Source: Patescibacteria group bacterium (GTDB lineage: Bacteria; Patescibacteriota; UBA1384; JAHJRZ01). Taken from it: a stretch of 30,771 nt of DNA. The notes beneath the pieces are model-generated. The model ran no database searches. It was given only the letters and a program-made list of their open reading frames with translations, and was not told the origin of the DNA. The stretch is taken from NCBI GenBank assembly GCA_018830605.1, contig JAHJRZ010000057.1, positions 1 to 30,771 on the forward strand, given 5' to 3'. The translations under genes and the position numbers were made by a program. Every line of letters starts with the position of its first letter. Position 1 is the stretch's first letter. Positions 14,013 to 22,370 of this stretch are shown here, piece after piece.

Positions 14013-14281
14013 ACAAGACTGATTTGATTAAAAATGTCGCCGAAGATGCGGGCGTATCCAAAATTTACGCGGAGAAAGTGTTGAATAATTTTATTGAAGT
14101 GGTGGGTGATGAGCTCGCTGAAGGGAAAAAAGTGACTGTCACCGGCTTTGGCACTTTTCTCGTCTCCAAAAGAAAAGAAAAAATGGGGATAAACCCCAGA
14201 ACTAAAGAGAGAATAAAGATCCCTGCTCAAATCCTCCCCCATTTCCGACCCGGTAAGAGATTTAAAGATGCGATACGATAA
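14009..14281 (+). CDS. HU-family DNA-binding protein
   Basis: Nucleoid protein that bends DNA as a dimer. 90 residues, standard length. MNKTDLIKNVAEDAGVSK start, the VTVTGFGTFLVSKRKEK beta-arm, NPRTKERIKIPA (the proline-tipped DNA-intercalating arm) and HFRPGKRFKDAI end are all diagnostic. Coupled to the preceding coiled-coil gene by an ATGA overlap and convergent with ymdB, overlapping its 3' end by 20 bp. Confidence 0.96.
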   Translation: MNKTDLIKNVAEDAGVSKIYAEKVLNNFIEVVGDELAEGKKVTVTGFGTFLVSKRKEKMGINPRTKERIKIPAQILPHFRPGKRFKDAIR

Positions 14282-15047
14282 TCTCTCTCACCCTCTTAAT
14301 ACTTTTTGCCGCCCCTTTTCTGTCTATCTCCAGAAGAACCGCGTTGAACTCGACTTCTCCTTCGGCAATCTCATGGCGCGTTAATATTTGCGTTAAAAAT
14401 TTATCAATTATCAACTCTTTTTCCACTCCCAAAACCGAATTATGAGGGCCAACCATGCCCACATCGCTTATATAAGCCGTTTTTTGTCCCATAATTTCTT
14501 CATCAGCTGATGGAATGTGTGTATGAGTGCAGATTACCGCTGAAACTCTATTTTGAGCGTAAAAACCAAAAGCGCGCTTCTCTGAAGTCGCTTCTGCGTG
14601 AAAATCAATAATTGTCGGCATCTTGCCAATTTCTTGCAAAATCTCGTCTAATTTTCTAAAGGGGCAATCTAAATCAATGGGAAAAAAGACCCGTCCCATT
14701 AGACTGACGACGGCTAATTTTTGCGTGCCCACCTCAAAAATCTCATAGCCTCTACCTATTACAGCTGGCGGGTAATTGGCTGGGCGCAAAACCTTGATCT
14801 TCTTATCCTCCAAAAAAGGGATGAATTCCTTTTTAGCCCAGATGTGATTGCCAGAAGTAAAACAATCAATTCCCGCTTCTCTCATCTCTTGATAGGTCTT
14901 CTTTGTCATTCCTTTGCCATGCGCCAAATTCTCACCATTAGCTATCACAAAATCTATTTCTTCTTTTTTAATTAATTCCGGAAGAATTTTCTTAACTGCC
15001 TCTCTCCCTGGCCTTCCGACGATGTCGCCAATAAATAAGATTTTCAT
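14262..15047 (-). CDS. ymdB: YmdB-family metallophosphoesterase
   Basis: 261 residues, family TIGR00282, cyclic-nucleotide phosphodiesterase in characterised members. Metal-binding motifs: GDIVGRPGR (D8), NGEN (E39), SGNHIW, and CTHTHIPSADEE. YmdB modulates RNase Y-linked gene expression in Bacillus, and the genes are neighbours here too: its ATG overlaps the rny stop by 4 bp, so the two are translationally coupled. Confidence 0.93.
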   Translation of the reverse strand: MKILFIGDIVGRPGREAVKKILPELIKKEEIDFVIANGENLAHGKGMTKKTYQEMREAGIDCFTSGNHIWAKKEFIPFLEDKKIKVLRPANYPPAVIGRGYEIFEVGTQKLAVVSLMGRVFFPIDLDCPFRKLDEILQEIGKMPTIIDFHAEATSEKRAFGFYAQNRVSAVICTHTHIPSADEEIMGQKTAYISDVGMVGPHNSVLGVEKELIIDKFLTQILTRHEIAEGEVEFNAVLLEIDRKGAAKSIKRVREIIVSHL

Positions 15048-16567
15048 TTAGCGTACTCCACTGCTCTGGTCTCGCGGATAACATTTACTTTAATCTGCCC
15101 CGGATATTCCATTTCTTTCTCTATTTTTTTGGCAATGTTTCTCGAGAGCTTGACCGCCTCTAAATCATTAATATCTTCCGGCCGGACTAAAATTCTGACC
15201 TCGCGTCCCGCCTGAATAGCATAAGACTTTTCTACCCCTGAAAAGGAGTTCGCCACCTTTTCCAACTCTTCCAGCCGTTTAACATATGTTTCAAGAGTTT
15301 CGCGTCGCGCGCCCGGTCTCGCCCCGGAAATAGCATCGGCGGCATGAACAATAAAATCAAGCGTATCCTTCATCTCTATATCTTCGTGATGGGCCGCGGC
15401 TGCATGGATTATCTTCTCATCAACACCGTACTTCTTAAGAATATCTTGAGAGATAATAGCGTGCGAGCCGGTCACCTCATGGTCGACTGCTTTGCCAATA
15501 TCATGAAAAAGCCCTGCCCGCTTGGCGACTGCCGCATCATAGCCCAACTCAAGAGCTAAAAGTCCAGAGATCTCTGCTACCTCGATCGAGTGCTGGAGAA
15601 CATTCTGACCATAAGAAGTACGGTACTTTAAACGGCCCAAAGTCTTAAGTAAATCATGATTAATTCCTGCGATGCCAATCTGATAGGCGGCCTCATCGCC
15701 TGCTTTTTTAATCTCATTATCTACTTCTTCGGTTGCTTTTTTTAACGCTTCTTCAATTCTGGTCGGATGAATCCGGCCATCTGTCACTAACTTTTCCAGA
15801 GCCACTTTGGCGACCTGGCGCCTGACCGAATCAAAAGAAGAGATGACGACTGCGCCCGGAGTATCATCAATAATGACATCCACGCCTGCCAAACGTTCAA
15901 AAGCCTGGATATTGCGACCTTCGCGGCCAATAATACGGCCCTTCATCTCATCAGAAGGAAGAGAGACGGTCGAGACGGTCGATTCAGAAGCAGTATCTGA
16001 AGCAATCCTGCCAATGACAGTGGCGATTATTTTTCTGGCTTCCTCATCTGCGCTTTCCTTGGCTTCTTTTTCTGTCGCCTTGATAATCCGCAAGACCTCG
16101 TCCTTCTCCTCTTTTTCCACCATGCCCAATAGCACTTTTTTGGCCTCTTCCTTGGAAAGAGCCGAGATCCTCTCCAAACTTCCTAACTGTTTATCGCGCA
16201 GACCTCTAAGCTCTTCTCTCGTCTTTCCTATCTGTTCTTCTTCTGTCTCAAGCTGGATTCGATCCCTCTCTAATCTTTCAGCACGGACATCAACCGACTC
16301 TTCTCTTTTTCTTAAAGACAGCTCCAAATCATCAATCTTCTTCTGCCTCTCTTTATTAAGAGCTTCAGCCTCCTCGCGCATTTGAAAAGCTTTATCCTTA
16401 GCAGAAATTAAAATCTCCTTCTCCTCTTCTTTGGCTCTGTCGATAATTTTTTTAGAACGCTCTTCTAAATTTTTAATTGATTTAGCGGCAAATACCTGGC
16501 GGACATAATAACCGACTCCCAAACCTACAACCAGACCCAAAGGGCCTATAATCCATATTGAATTCAT
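15044..16567 (-). CDS. rny: Ribonuclease Y
   Basis: Membrane-anchored endoribonuclease starting bulk mRNA decay. 507 residues. Domains: N-terminal membrane helix (about 3-25), long coiled coil (about 30-190), KH domain around GRIIGREGRNIQAFERLAG, and HD domain with RAGLFHDIGKAVDHE near residue 350, then the conserved C-terminal GQIKVNVIRETRAVEYAK. The ATG is supported by TAGGAGAC upstream. Forms an operon with ymdB. Confidence 0.96.
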   Translation of the reverse strand: MNSIWIIGPLGLVVGLGVGYYVRQVFAAKSIKNLEERSKKIIDRAKEEEKEILISAKDKAFQMREEAEALNKERQKKIDDLELSLRKREESVDVRAERLERDRIQLETEEEQIGKTREELRGLRDKQLGSLERISALSKEEAKKVLLGMVEKEEKDEVLRIIKATEKEAKESADEEARKIIATVIGRIASDTASESTVSTVSLPSDEMKGRIIGREGRNIQAFERLAGVDVIIDDTPGAVVISSFDSVRRQVAKVALEKLVTDGRIHPTRIEEALKKATEEVDNEIKKAGDEAAYQIGIAGINHDLLKTLGRLKYRTSYGQNVLQHSIEVAEISGLLALELGYDAAVAKRAGLFHDIGKAVDHEVTGSHAIISQDILKKYGVDEKIIHAAAAHHEDIEMKDTLDFIVHAADAISGARPGARRETLETYVKRLEELEKVANSFSGVEKSYAIQAGREVRILVRPEDINDLEAVKLSRNIAKKIEKEMEYPGQIKVNVIRETRAVEYAK

Positions 16568-16722
16568 TTTGTCTCCTAATTGTCACTCCTCGCCAAAATA
16601 ACATATTCTTTGAGGATTTAAATTTAATTTTAACCTTTATATCATACACAATAACGTTTAAAATATCAACCTAAGCCTTGAATTAAAGATAATCTTAAGA
16701 TATAATTTGGAAGTAAAATCAA

Positions 16723-16794
16723 GGCCCGCTCGTCTATCGATTAGGACATCAGCTTTTCAAGCTGAAAAGAGGAGTTTGACTCTCCTGCGGGCTA
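16723..16794 (+). tRNA. tRNA-Glu (TTC)
   Basis: Acceptor GGCCCGC/GCGGGCT, anticodon stem TCAGC/GCTGA with loop TTTTCAA giving TTC, T-arm GGAGTTTGACTCTCC. CCA not encoded. An AT-rich -10-like TATAATTTGG lies 20 bp upstream. Confidence 0.92.
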
Positions 16795-16797
16795 CAT

Positions 16798-16915
16798 ATC
16801 AATTTTCAATTTACATTTTTCAATTTACATTGAATTATCAATGACACAATTTTCAAACATTGATCATTGAAACATTGTGAAATTTATTGGAAATTGTTAA
16901 TTGTAAATTGTTTAA
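16798..16915. repeat. AT-rich inverted heptamer-like repeat
   Basis: CAATTTACATTTTTCAATTT on the left is mirrored by AATTGTTAATTGTAAATTG on the right, with CAATGATCATTG-like palindromes between. Similar in kind to the CAATTA-type tracts around the gene at 8486-8872, but no gene is enclosed. Confidence 0.55.
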
Positions 16916-17014
16916 GTTATCCACAGCTAAACCTTGACGCTTATGACTCAACAGATTACAATATGGTAAGCAACAGATATCTATAAGATAAAAAATAATT
17001 AAGCAAGGAGAACT

Positions 17015-17215
17015 ATGGCTTATTCGAAGACGAATTCAAAGGGGCAGACCTATTATCTGCACAGCAAAGATGTGATTCTGCGCGGCGGCAGGCCACAGAC
17101 AATTTACTTCTTTGGCAAAGAAGTTAAAGATGGAGCGCTGGATGAACTGCCAGCCGGCTATGAAGTAATGGAGAATGAGAGGACCGGGCTTCCGATGCTT
17201 AGAAAGAAAAAGTAA
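17015..17215 (+). CDS. Small conserved protein, function unknown
   Basis: 66 residues: MAYSKTNSKGQTYYLHSKDV start, a GGRPQTIYFFGKEV core and a basic LPMLRKKK tail. I recognise this type as a recurrent small protein in Patescibacteria but know no function. An AAGGAG Shine-Dalgarno sits 6 bp before the ATG and an intrinsic terminator follows at 17239, so it is a complete single-gene transcript. Confidence 0.8.
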   Translation: MAYSKTNSKGQTYYLHSKDVILRGGRPQTIYFFGKEVKDGALDELPAGYEVMENERTGLPMLRKKK

Positions 17216-17238
17216 TAGAGATTCGAGTTATACAAACA

Positions 17239-17262
17239 AAAATCCCCTGCAAGGGGTTTTTT
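17239..17262 (+). terminator. Terminator of the 66-residue protein gene
   Basis: CCCCT-GCA-AGGGG stem followed by TTTTTT. Confidence 0.88.
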
Positions 17263-17272
17263 GTATTAAAAA

Positions 17273-17325
17273 GGCGCGGATACATCCGCCCAAACATATT
17301 ATAGTTAATGGCGCGTATCCGCGCC
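17273..17325. repeat. Palindrome GGCGCGGATAC / GTATCCGCGCC
   Basis: Perfect 11-bp inverted repeat with a 31-nt loop in the spacer after the terminator. Confidence 0.75.
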
Positions 17326-17397
17326 AGAGGGTTGTATACAGTCCTTTGAAACCCCTAATGTTCCATCCTTTTTAAAAAAGGATAGGACGAGGAAAAA

Positions 17398-17634
17398 AAG
17401 AAACTGTAAGGCCCGGGTGCGGAAATCCCGATGTAAAATCGGGAAAGCACTGGTCAATGTCAGCCTTGCGACTGACATTCAACCGAAGTTAAGCCGCCAG
17501 CTACCAGCAGCCAGCTATCTGCTGAATGCTGCGTGCTGTTTGCTACGTGCTTCACTACGTTTGGCTGTCAGCCGCCTTTTGTCTGGGCTGTTTTGTTTTA
17601 CTCTAAGGTGCGTCCCAAGATAATTCTTAGGATT
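17398..17634 (-). ncRNA. Possible structured RNA with strong promoter (unidentified)
   Basis: No credible protein. A strong minus-strand promoter (17641-17669) predicts a transcript from about 17634; a T-rich TTTCTTTTTTTCC stretch near 17398 could end it. On the way are hairpins AATGTCAG/CTGACATT (17457-17480) and TCCCGAT/ATCGGGA (17427-17445), and a heptamer tract (17499-17572) between two GGCGGCT copies. I could not match it to RNase P, 6S, SRP or a known riboswitch. It may equally be a long leader or nothing stable. Confidence 0.4.
17499..17572. repeat. Long AGCTG/TGCTG-type heptamer tract
   Basis: About ten degenerate units (cagctac, cagcagc, cagctat, ctgctga, atgctgc, gtgctgt, ttgctac, gtgcttc and others). 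The first three are reverse-complement in character to the rest, so the tract is itself an inverted pair without an enclosed gene. Confidence 0.72.
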
Positions 17635-17640
17635 AATACT

Positions 17641-17669
17641 ATTATAGCAAAAAAATTGATAAAGGTCAA
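17641..17669 (-). promoter_or_regulatory. Strong sigma70-type promoter without a coding gene downstream
   Basis: Minus strand TTGACC, 17-bp spacer, perfect TATAAT. A second TTGACA lies 10 bp further upstream. Confidence 0.75.
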
Positions 17670-17735
17670 TAATTGTCAAGTTATTATCAACTCGTGTCCC
17701 GCTTTGGCTTAAATAAGCCAAAGTACAACCATTAT

Positions 17736-18362
17736 CTATTCTTCTTTCCGTCTTTCAAGAAAAACGATAAAACCAACAATAATCACAAAAAGGGCAAAAA
17801 TTATTAAAAAAACAACAATAATCCAAGAAACGAACCTTGCCAGATAAAAAGAGATGCTCTTGATAATCGTCTCGCCAATATGGGTGCTGTCAAGAACAAA
17901 AACAAGCACAAACAAAGACAAAAAATAGATAATCAAATTCTTTAGATTCTTGGGTTGGGAGACGTAATGATAATCAATATAAGCTTTGGCTCTCTCGATT
18001 AGAGTCGGCGGGGAGACATCAGTATTAGAAGAAAGATCAATAATCGCCTGTTTATATTCTTTGATCGCCAGTTCCACCTCGCGCGTGGTCACCTTCTCTT
18101 CGTAGCGGGAGAAGACGCGCTCTTTAATCTCTAAGGCCTTCATTAACCCTGGAAGATTAGTGAATCTCTCTTTGGCGCTCTTGATTTTATGATAGATCGA
18201 AGGCCCGGGATAGCCCATATCCGAGAGCATAAAATTCAAGAGCTTGTCTGATTCAAGAAGAGCCATTAAAAGACCAGAGATGCCCCCCTCTTCCTGATAG
18301 GTCTTGATCACTGACCAATCAATAATTTTATTCCCGCTCTCAAAAAATTCTTGATTTTGCAT
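17736..18362 (-). CDS. Membrane protein of unknown function
   Basis: 208 residues: a soluble, mostly helical N-terminal region (about 1-135) and two membrane segments near the C-terminus (about 142-160 and 173-201), ending in ERRKEE. Begins 6 bp after the dnaB stop, so it is probably the last gene of a dnaX-dnaB transcript. No motif is recognised. The ATG at 18362 (MQNQEFFESGNKII) gives the only reasonable start. Confidence 0.75.
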   Translation of the reverse strand: MQNQEFFESGNKIIDWSVIKTYQEEGGISGLLMALLESDKLLNFMLSDMGYPGPSIYHKIKSAKERFTNLPGLMKALEIKERVFSRYEEKVTTREVELAIKEYKQAIIDLSSNTDVSPPTLIERAKAYIDYHYVSQPKNLKNLIIYFLSLFVLVFVLDSTHIGETIIKSISFYLARFVSWIIVVFLIIFALFVIIVGFIVFLERRKEE

Positions 18363-18368
18363 AATGTG

Positions 18369-19778
18369 TTATTGTATCACTTTTTCTTTTTCAAAGACAG
18401 ACTCTGAATCAATGAGCTCATCTTGGTCCCGCTTTTTCTCCAGATTACGAAAGGTCATCTCTGATTCAGCAAAGAATAATTCTACTTCTCCAATGGGACC
18501 ATTTCGGTGTTTTTTAATTAAAATATCAGCAATGTTCTTTTTTTCTGATCCACGGTCATAATAATCATCACGATAAATAAAAATCACCACATCGCTATCT
18601 TGCTCAATCGCTCCACTCTCGCGAAGATCAGAAAGCTGGGGAATCTTGTGCTCGCGGTGCTCAACTGCGCGGGAGAGCTGGGACAGAGCCAAGACCGGCA
18701 GATCAAGCTCGCGCGCCAAGGCCTTAAGCCCGCGTGAGATTTCAGATATCTCCTGCACTCTATTTGAATCATTGGAATTACTGAATCTTCCTTCCATTAA
18801 TTGCAGATAGTCAACCACCAAAAGCCCAATATTATGCTCGGCCCGCAGCCGGCGCGCCTTTGTTCTGACTTCCATAATGGAAAGGTTAGGGGAATCTTCA
18901 ATAAAGATCGGGGCCTCGGAGAGCGAGCCCATAGCTTGCCCAATCCGGCCAAAATCATCTTCTGCTAAATTGCCGGTTCTCATCTTCCAGGAGTCGATCC
19001 GCGCTTCAGAAATAATCAGCCGATCAACCAACTGGTCTTTACTCATTTCTAAAGAGAACAGCCCGACCGGAATTTTTGATTTTAAGGCGGCGTTGGCGGC
19101 GATATTTAGAGCGAGCGAACTTTTACCCATGCTTGGACGGGCAGCTAAAATAATTAAATCGGATTTCTGCATCCCAGAAAGCAGATTATCCAAATCCTTA
19201 AATCCGGTCGGCACCCCCCGCAACGTCCCCTTCTCCTTATGCAGGCGATCAATCCGCTCAAATGACTCCTCAAGCGCATCGCGAAGCGTGATGAATTTGT
19301 TGGCGGAATGGCCTTTAGAGACCGAGAATAAGCTCTTCTCTGCTCTATCTAAAATCAACTCCACCGGCTCTCTCTCTTCATAGCCGAGCTCGATCGTCTC
19401 TGAAGCAGAAGAGATCAGCCGGCGCAGAGTCGCTTTATTAGCCACAATCTGGGCATAATGGACCACATGCGCGGCCGAAGGCACGGCATTAGCCAGAGTC
19501 GCGAGGTATGACGCTCCGCCAATCATCTTAATCTTCTTGTCCCTCTCCAGCTCCTCGGTTAAAGTTAAGACATCAATAGGAATTCTTTTTTCAAAAAGCC
19601 TCCCCATCGCCTCATAGATCATCCGATGATTATCACGATAAAAATCAGCTGAAGTGATGATATCCGCCACCTTAAAGATCGCCTCTTTATCAAGAAGAAG
19701 GGCTCCGAGCACCGACTGTTCGGCCTCAATATTCTGCGGCGGCAGTCTTAGTTCTGTTTCTTTATTTTTTATTGGCAT
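18369..19778 (-). CDS. dnaB: Replicative DNA helicase DnaB
   Basis: Hexameric 5'-3' helicase at the replication fork. 469 residues: N-terminal DnaB domain (PPQNIEAEQSVLGALLLD), linker, RecA-like motor with Walker A ARPSMGKSS (about 213-221), Walker B LLVVDYLQLM, the LSQLSRAVEHR sensor stretch and a C-terminal arginine-finger region RDDYYDRGSEKKNIADILIKKHRNGP (in pieces RDDYYD, KHRNGPIG). No intein. Starts 2 bp after the dnaX stop, indicating an operon with the clamp-loader subunit. Confidence 0.97.
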   Translation of the reverse strand: MPIKNKETELRLPPQNIEAEQSVLGALLLDKEAIFKVADIITSADFYRDNHRMIYEAMGRLFEKRIPIDVLTLTEELERDKKIKMIGGASYLATLANAVPSAAHVVHYAQIVANKATLRRLISSASETIELGYEEREPVELILDRAEKSLFSVSKGHSANKFITLRDALEESFERIDRLHKEKGTLRGVPTGFKDLDNLLSGMQKSDLIILAARPSMGKSSLALNIAANAALKSKIPVGLFSLEMSKDQLVDRLIISEARIDSWKMRTGNLAEDDFGRIGQAMGSLSEAPIFIEDSPNLSIMEVRTKARRLRAEHNIGLLVVDYLQLMEGRFSNSNDSNRVQEISEISRGLKALARELDLPVLALSQLSRAVEHREHKIPQLSDLRESGAIEQDSDVVIFIYRDDYYDRGSEKKNIADILIKKHRNGPIGEVELFFAESEMTFRNLEKKRDQDELIDSESVFEKEKVIQ

Positions 19779-19780
19779 AT

Positions 19781-21184
19781 TTATTCAAAAACCTCAAGCG
19801 CAATATCTTTTAAACTCTTACTTTTTTCTTTTGCTTTGCCTACTTGGCAAACAAGCTTATACTTCTTGGCAAAGATCTTCTCAATCATCTCTTCAATCTT
19901 CTGCAAGTTGATTTTATCTTCAATCTTCTGGCGATGAAAATCATAATCAACCTCTATCATAATCTGATCATCCTTTTTACCCAAGACCCGAGCCGAGCGC
20001 ATAATGCCCGCCAAAGAGTGATTATAGGGTTTTATTTCTTTAAGAAAACCATGCCAGAGAGCTTCAAAATCCCCTATTTTATTTATAGATTCCGTGTCAA
20101 GCACGGAATGACATTCGACTTGAGCTAACTCGACCAGAGCGATCTCAAGCCCTAAAGAAGGCAGAGCGTCTTTCTCAATCAATGAGTCGCGGGCCAGGGT
20201 CTTAATTATCTTAATTAATTCTTTAATCTCAACATCAGCAGATAAAGAGATGACCTTCTGGCAGATCTCATAGGATAAATTATCTTTAAGCTCTTTTTCC
20301 TCTCCTGACATCTTATAGACCAAGACTACAGCTAAGAAATCCAATAAGGTGCGCCTAAAATGAATTAAATTATACCCCTTTTTTTTAATTTTTGAGAGTG
20401 CCATAAAACCCGAGTTAAGATCTTTTTTAACCAAAGCTTCAAAAATTTTCAGAGTTGCCCTCTCCGGCACTACGCCCAAGGTCTCCTGGATTAAATTAAT
20501 ACTAATCTTCTTGCCGCTTGAGGAGAGCTGGTCTAAGATTGAGATCGCATCCCTCATTCCGCCGGAAGCGGCCGCCGCGATCATGCGCAATCCATCCTCG
20601 TCAAATCTTATACGTTCGGCTTTGGCGATCTTCTTGAGCCGAATAACCATCTCAAGGATAGTTAAGGGCAAAAAATCAAAGCGCTGGCAGCGGGAGAGGA
20701 CGGTCGCCGGAATCTTGTGCGGCTCGGTCGTGGCCAAAATAAAGATGGCGTGAGAAGGCGGTTCCTCCAAAGTCTTTAAAAGAGCATTAAAGGCCTCGGG
20801 CGTCAGCATATGCACCTCATCAATAATAAAAATCTTATAAGGCGAGGATGAAGGGGCAAGCTTTATTCTCTCGCGCAGCTCCCGAATCTCATCAATGCCG
20901 CGGTTTGAGGCCGCATCAATCTCAATCAGATCAAGAGATTTTAATTTTGTATGCTCCTGACAAGAAAGACAATGGTTGCAGGGCTCGGGATTGCGCTTAG
21001 AACAATTAAAGGCCTTAGCCAGAATTCGGGCGGTCGTCGTCTTGCCCGTGCCTCTGGGCCCGGCAAAAAGATAAGCTTGAGAAAGATGATTTCTTTTTAG
21101 AGAATTTAAAAGAGTCGTCTTAATATGCTCTTGATTGACTAAATCTTTAAAACGTTGCGGCCGATATTTACGATATAGAGACAT
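19781..21184 (-). CDS. dnaX: DNA polymerase III gamma/tau subunit
   Basis: Clamp-loader ATPase. 467 residues: Walker A GPRGTGKTT (about 42-50), zinc-binding cysteines C61/C69/C72/C75, Walker B IFIIDEVHML (about 118-127), sensor TTEPHKIPATVLSRCQRFDF (in pieces). The C-terminal part is short compared with tau and no slippery A-run for frameshifting is obvious. Residues about 357-367 (ECHSVLDTESI) are encoded by a palindromic repeat of the kind found between genes (see 20086-20114), an in-frame insertion. The gene heads the dnaX-dnaB transcript. Confidence 0.95.
   Translation of the reverse strand: MSLYRKYRPQRFKDLVNQEHIKTTLLNSLKRNHLSQAYLFAGPRGTGKTTTARILAKAFNCSKRNPEPCNHCLSCQEHTKLKSLDLIEIDAASNRGIDEIRELRERIKLAPSSSPYKIFIIDEVHMLTPEAFNALLKTLEEPPSHAIFILATTEPHKIPATVLSRCQRFDFLPLTILEMVIRLKKIAKAERIRFDEDGLRMIAAAASGGMRDAISILDQLSSSGKKISINLIQETLGVVPERATLKIFEALVKKDLNSGFMALSKIKKKGYNLIHFRRTLLDFLAVVLVYKMSGEEKELKDNLSYEICQKVISLSADVEIKELIKIIKTLARDSLIEKDALPSLGLEIALVELAQVECHSVLDTESINKIGDFEALWHGFLKEIKPYNHSLAGIMRSARVLGKKDDQIMIEVDYDFHRQKIEDKINLQKIEEMIEKIFAKKYKLVCQVGKAKEKSKSLKDIALEVFE
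20086..20114. repeat. Palindromic element inserted in frame in dnaX
   Basis: ATTCCGTG-TCAAG-CACGGAAT followed by GACAT, the same as the intergenic element at 12952-12977 (ATTCCGTA-TCAAG-TACGGAAT, GACAT) apart from the compensating pair change. It encodes CHSVLDTESI in DnaX. Confidence 0.85.
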
Positions 21185-21244
21185 AGTAGTCTTATCATAA
21201 CAAAGAGTGTCAAGACTTTCATCTTTCCACAGGGGTGGATAAGA

Positions 21245-22351
21245 TTAATTAGAAACTACTTCTACCCAGATTTGTCCTCTGTTAAAAACAACTTCCTTGC
21301 CCAATTCATCATAAAACCTAGTCCTTTCAGAAATACTCGGCCTCTTCCATGTGCCTTTAATCTCTCTGCCGTCTAGATAAACCTCTGCTTTACCGGTGCC
21401 GGTCGTAACGGCATGAGACTGCTGGGTGCCGTCAGTTAAAGAGAAGACGCGATCCGCGTGCATCACCACCACGGTTTTTGGCGCCAGTTGTTCCCCAGTA
21501 ATCTTATCTTTGTGCGGACTACCGGACATACTACGCAGATATAAATTCTTTTCAGAGTCATAATTATAAACTACCTGAAATTGAGCGGATGAGAAGTTGA
21601 CGGTAATGGTCTGGCTGATACCTCGTTCGGATTTTTCTGCGTCAGATTTAAATTCAAAACCGCTGTAATCGCTCTTAAGAGTACATTTGGCTGATTCTGC
21701 CGCAGCTCTAACTTTATCGGTCGTGGTGTACAGATTATGCGGAGCTAAGCGCTCTTTGGACCGCCAAAAATAAGAACCAAAAGTGAATTGATTGATATCG
21801 CAGACATACTTATCTTTCAAAAGATTTTTAAGAGCAATGGCGCTGCCCCCGCAATGAGCATAAACTGCCTTAATCTCGTCTGCCCAATCAACATAATAAG
21901 TCCGGGCAGACCTTACCGGGCCGACCTCGCTGGCGTCATTCTCAACATATAGAGCTAAAAATCTGGTAATTCCTCCCTCTGAAGGCGTCTCAAAAATAAA
22001 GCTCGCTTTATCAAGACCTGACTGGGGTCGGGCCTCGGGAGCATTCTCAATCATAATTCCCAGCGGCCGACGTTCCGCCCGATCTTTGGTCGTCATTACG
22101 CCATCCAAAGGGCAGGGGGTATCATTAAGATTTTTGCTTGGGCTGGGGCTGACTTTGGCCACCTTAGTCAAATCGCCAAAAACATCTGTTTTATAAATCC
22201 AATAAGCGAGACCTATTCCGCCTAACAATAAAATTATAAGCGTCGTAATCCAAACCCACTTGGGCAGATGCTTGTTGCTGCCTGTTACCTGTTTCCTGTT
22301 CCCTGCACTCTGTTCACTGTTACCTGTTTCTTCAATCCTAATTTCTTCCAT
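21245..22351 (-). CDS. DUF3048 (YerB-like) membrane-anchored protein
   Basis: 368 residues from the ATG at 22351 (MEEIRIEE); the frame opens 18 bp earlier, inside the -10 box, so that start is not used. A cytoplasmic tail of about 30 residues is largely encoded by a heptamer tract (22281-22329), then one membrane helix (WVWITTLIILLLGGIGLAYWIY, near 31-52 ), then the DUF3048 domain with PLGIMIENAPEARPQSGLDKA, GGITRFLALY, VGPVRSARTYYVDWADE and the C-terminal KTVVVMHADRV, all typical of the YerB family (described as lipoproteins in Firmicutes). Extracytoplasmic function unknown. Extended -10 TGCTATAAT ends 6 bp before the ATG. Confidence 0.9.
   Translation of the reverse strand: MEEIRIEETGNSEQSAGNRKQVTGSNKHLPKWVWITTLIILLLGGIGLAYWIYKTDVFGDLTKVAKVSPSPSKNLNDTPCPLDGVMTTKDRAERRPLGIMIENAPEARPQSGLDKASFIFETPSEGGITRFLALYVENDASEVGPVRSARTYYVDWADEIKAVYAHCGGSAIALKNLLKDKYVCDINQFTFGSYFWRSKERLAPHNLYTTTDKVRAAAESAKCTLKSDYSGFEFKSDAEKSERGISQTITVNFSSAQFQVVYNYDSEKNLYLRSMSGSPHKDKITGEQLAPKTVVVMHADRVFSLTDGTQQSHAVTTGTGKAEVYLDGREIKGTWKRPSISERTRFYDELGKEVVFNRGQIWVEVVSN
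22281..22329. repeat. CCTGTTN heptamer tract inside DUF3048 gene
   Basis: Seven units (cctgtta, cctgttt, cctgttc, cctgcac, tctgttc, actgtta, cctgttt) encode a 16-residue low-complexity stretch (SEQSAGNRKQVTG) before the membrane helix. Confidence 0.88.
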
Positions 22352-22357
22352 GACTAT

Positions 22358-22363
22358 ATTATA
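22358..22363 (-). promoter_or_regulatory. Extended -10 box of the DUF3048 gene (leaderless)
   Basis: TG-C-TATAAT on the minus strand; the ATG begins 7 bp after the box, at the expected transcription start. A good -35 is not visible. The same block with start codon is duplicated at 25650-25685. Confidence 0.65.
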
Positions 22364-22370
22364 GCACAAG

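Noticed and set aside
17499..17572. CRISPR array or direct-repeat cluster
   Set aside because: Units are 7 bp without spacers; no 25-40 bp repeats separated by unique spacers occur anywhere in the window.
17341..17640. RNase P RNA
   Set aside because: Some partial likeness (GACAAAAGGCGGCT, GGCGGCTTAA) on the minus strand but the conserved GAGGAAAGTCC block is absent and the order is wrong.
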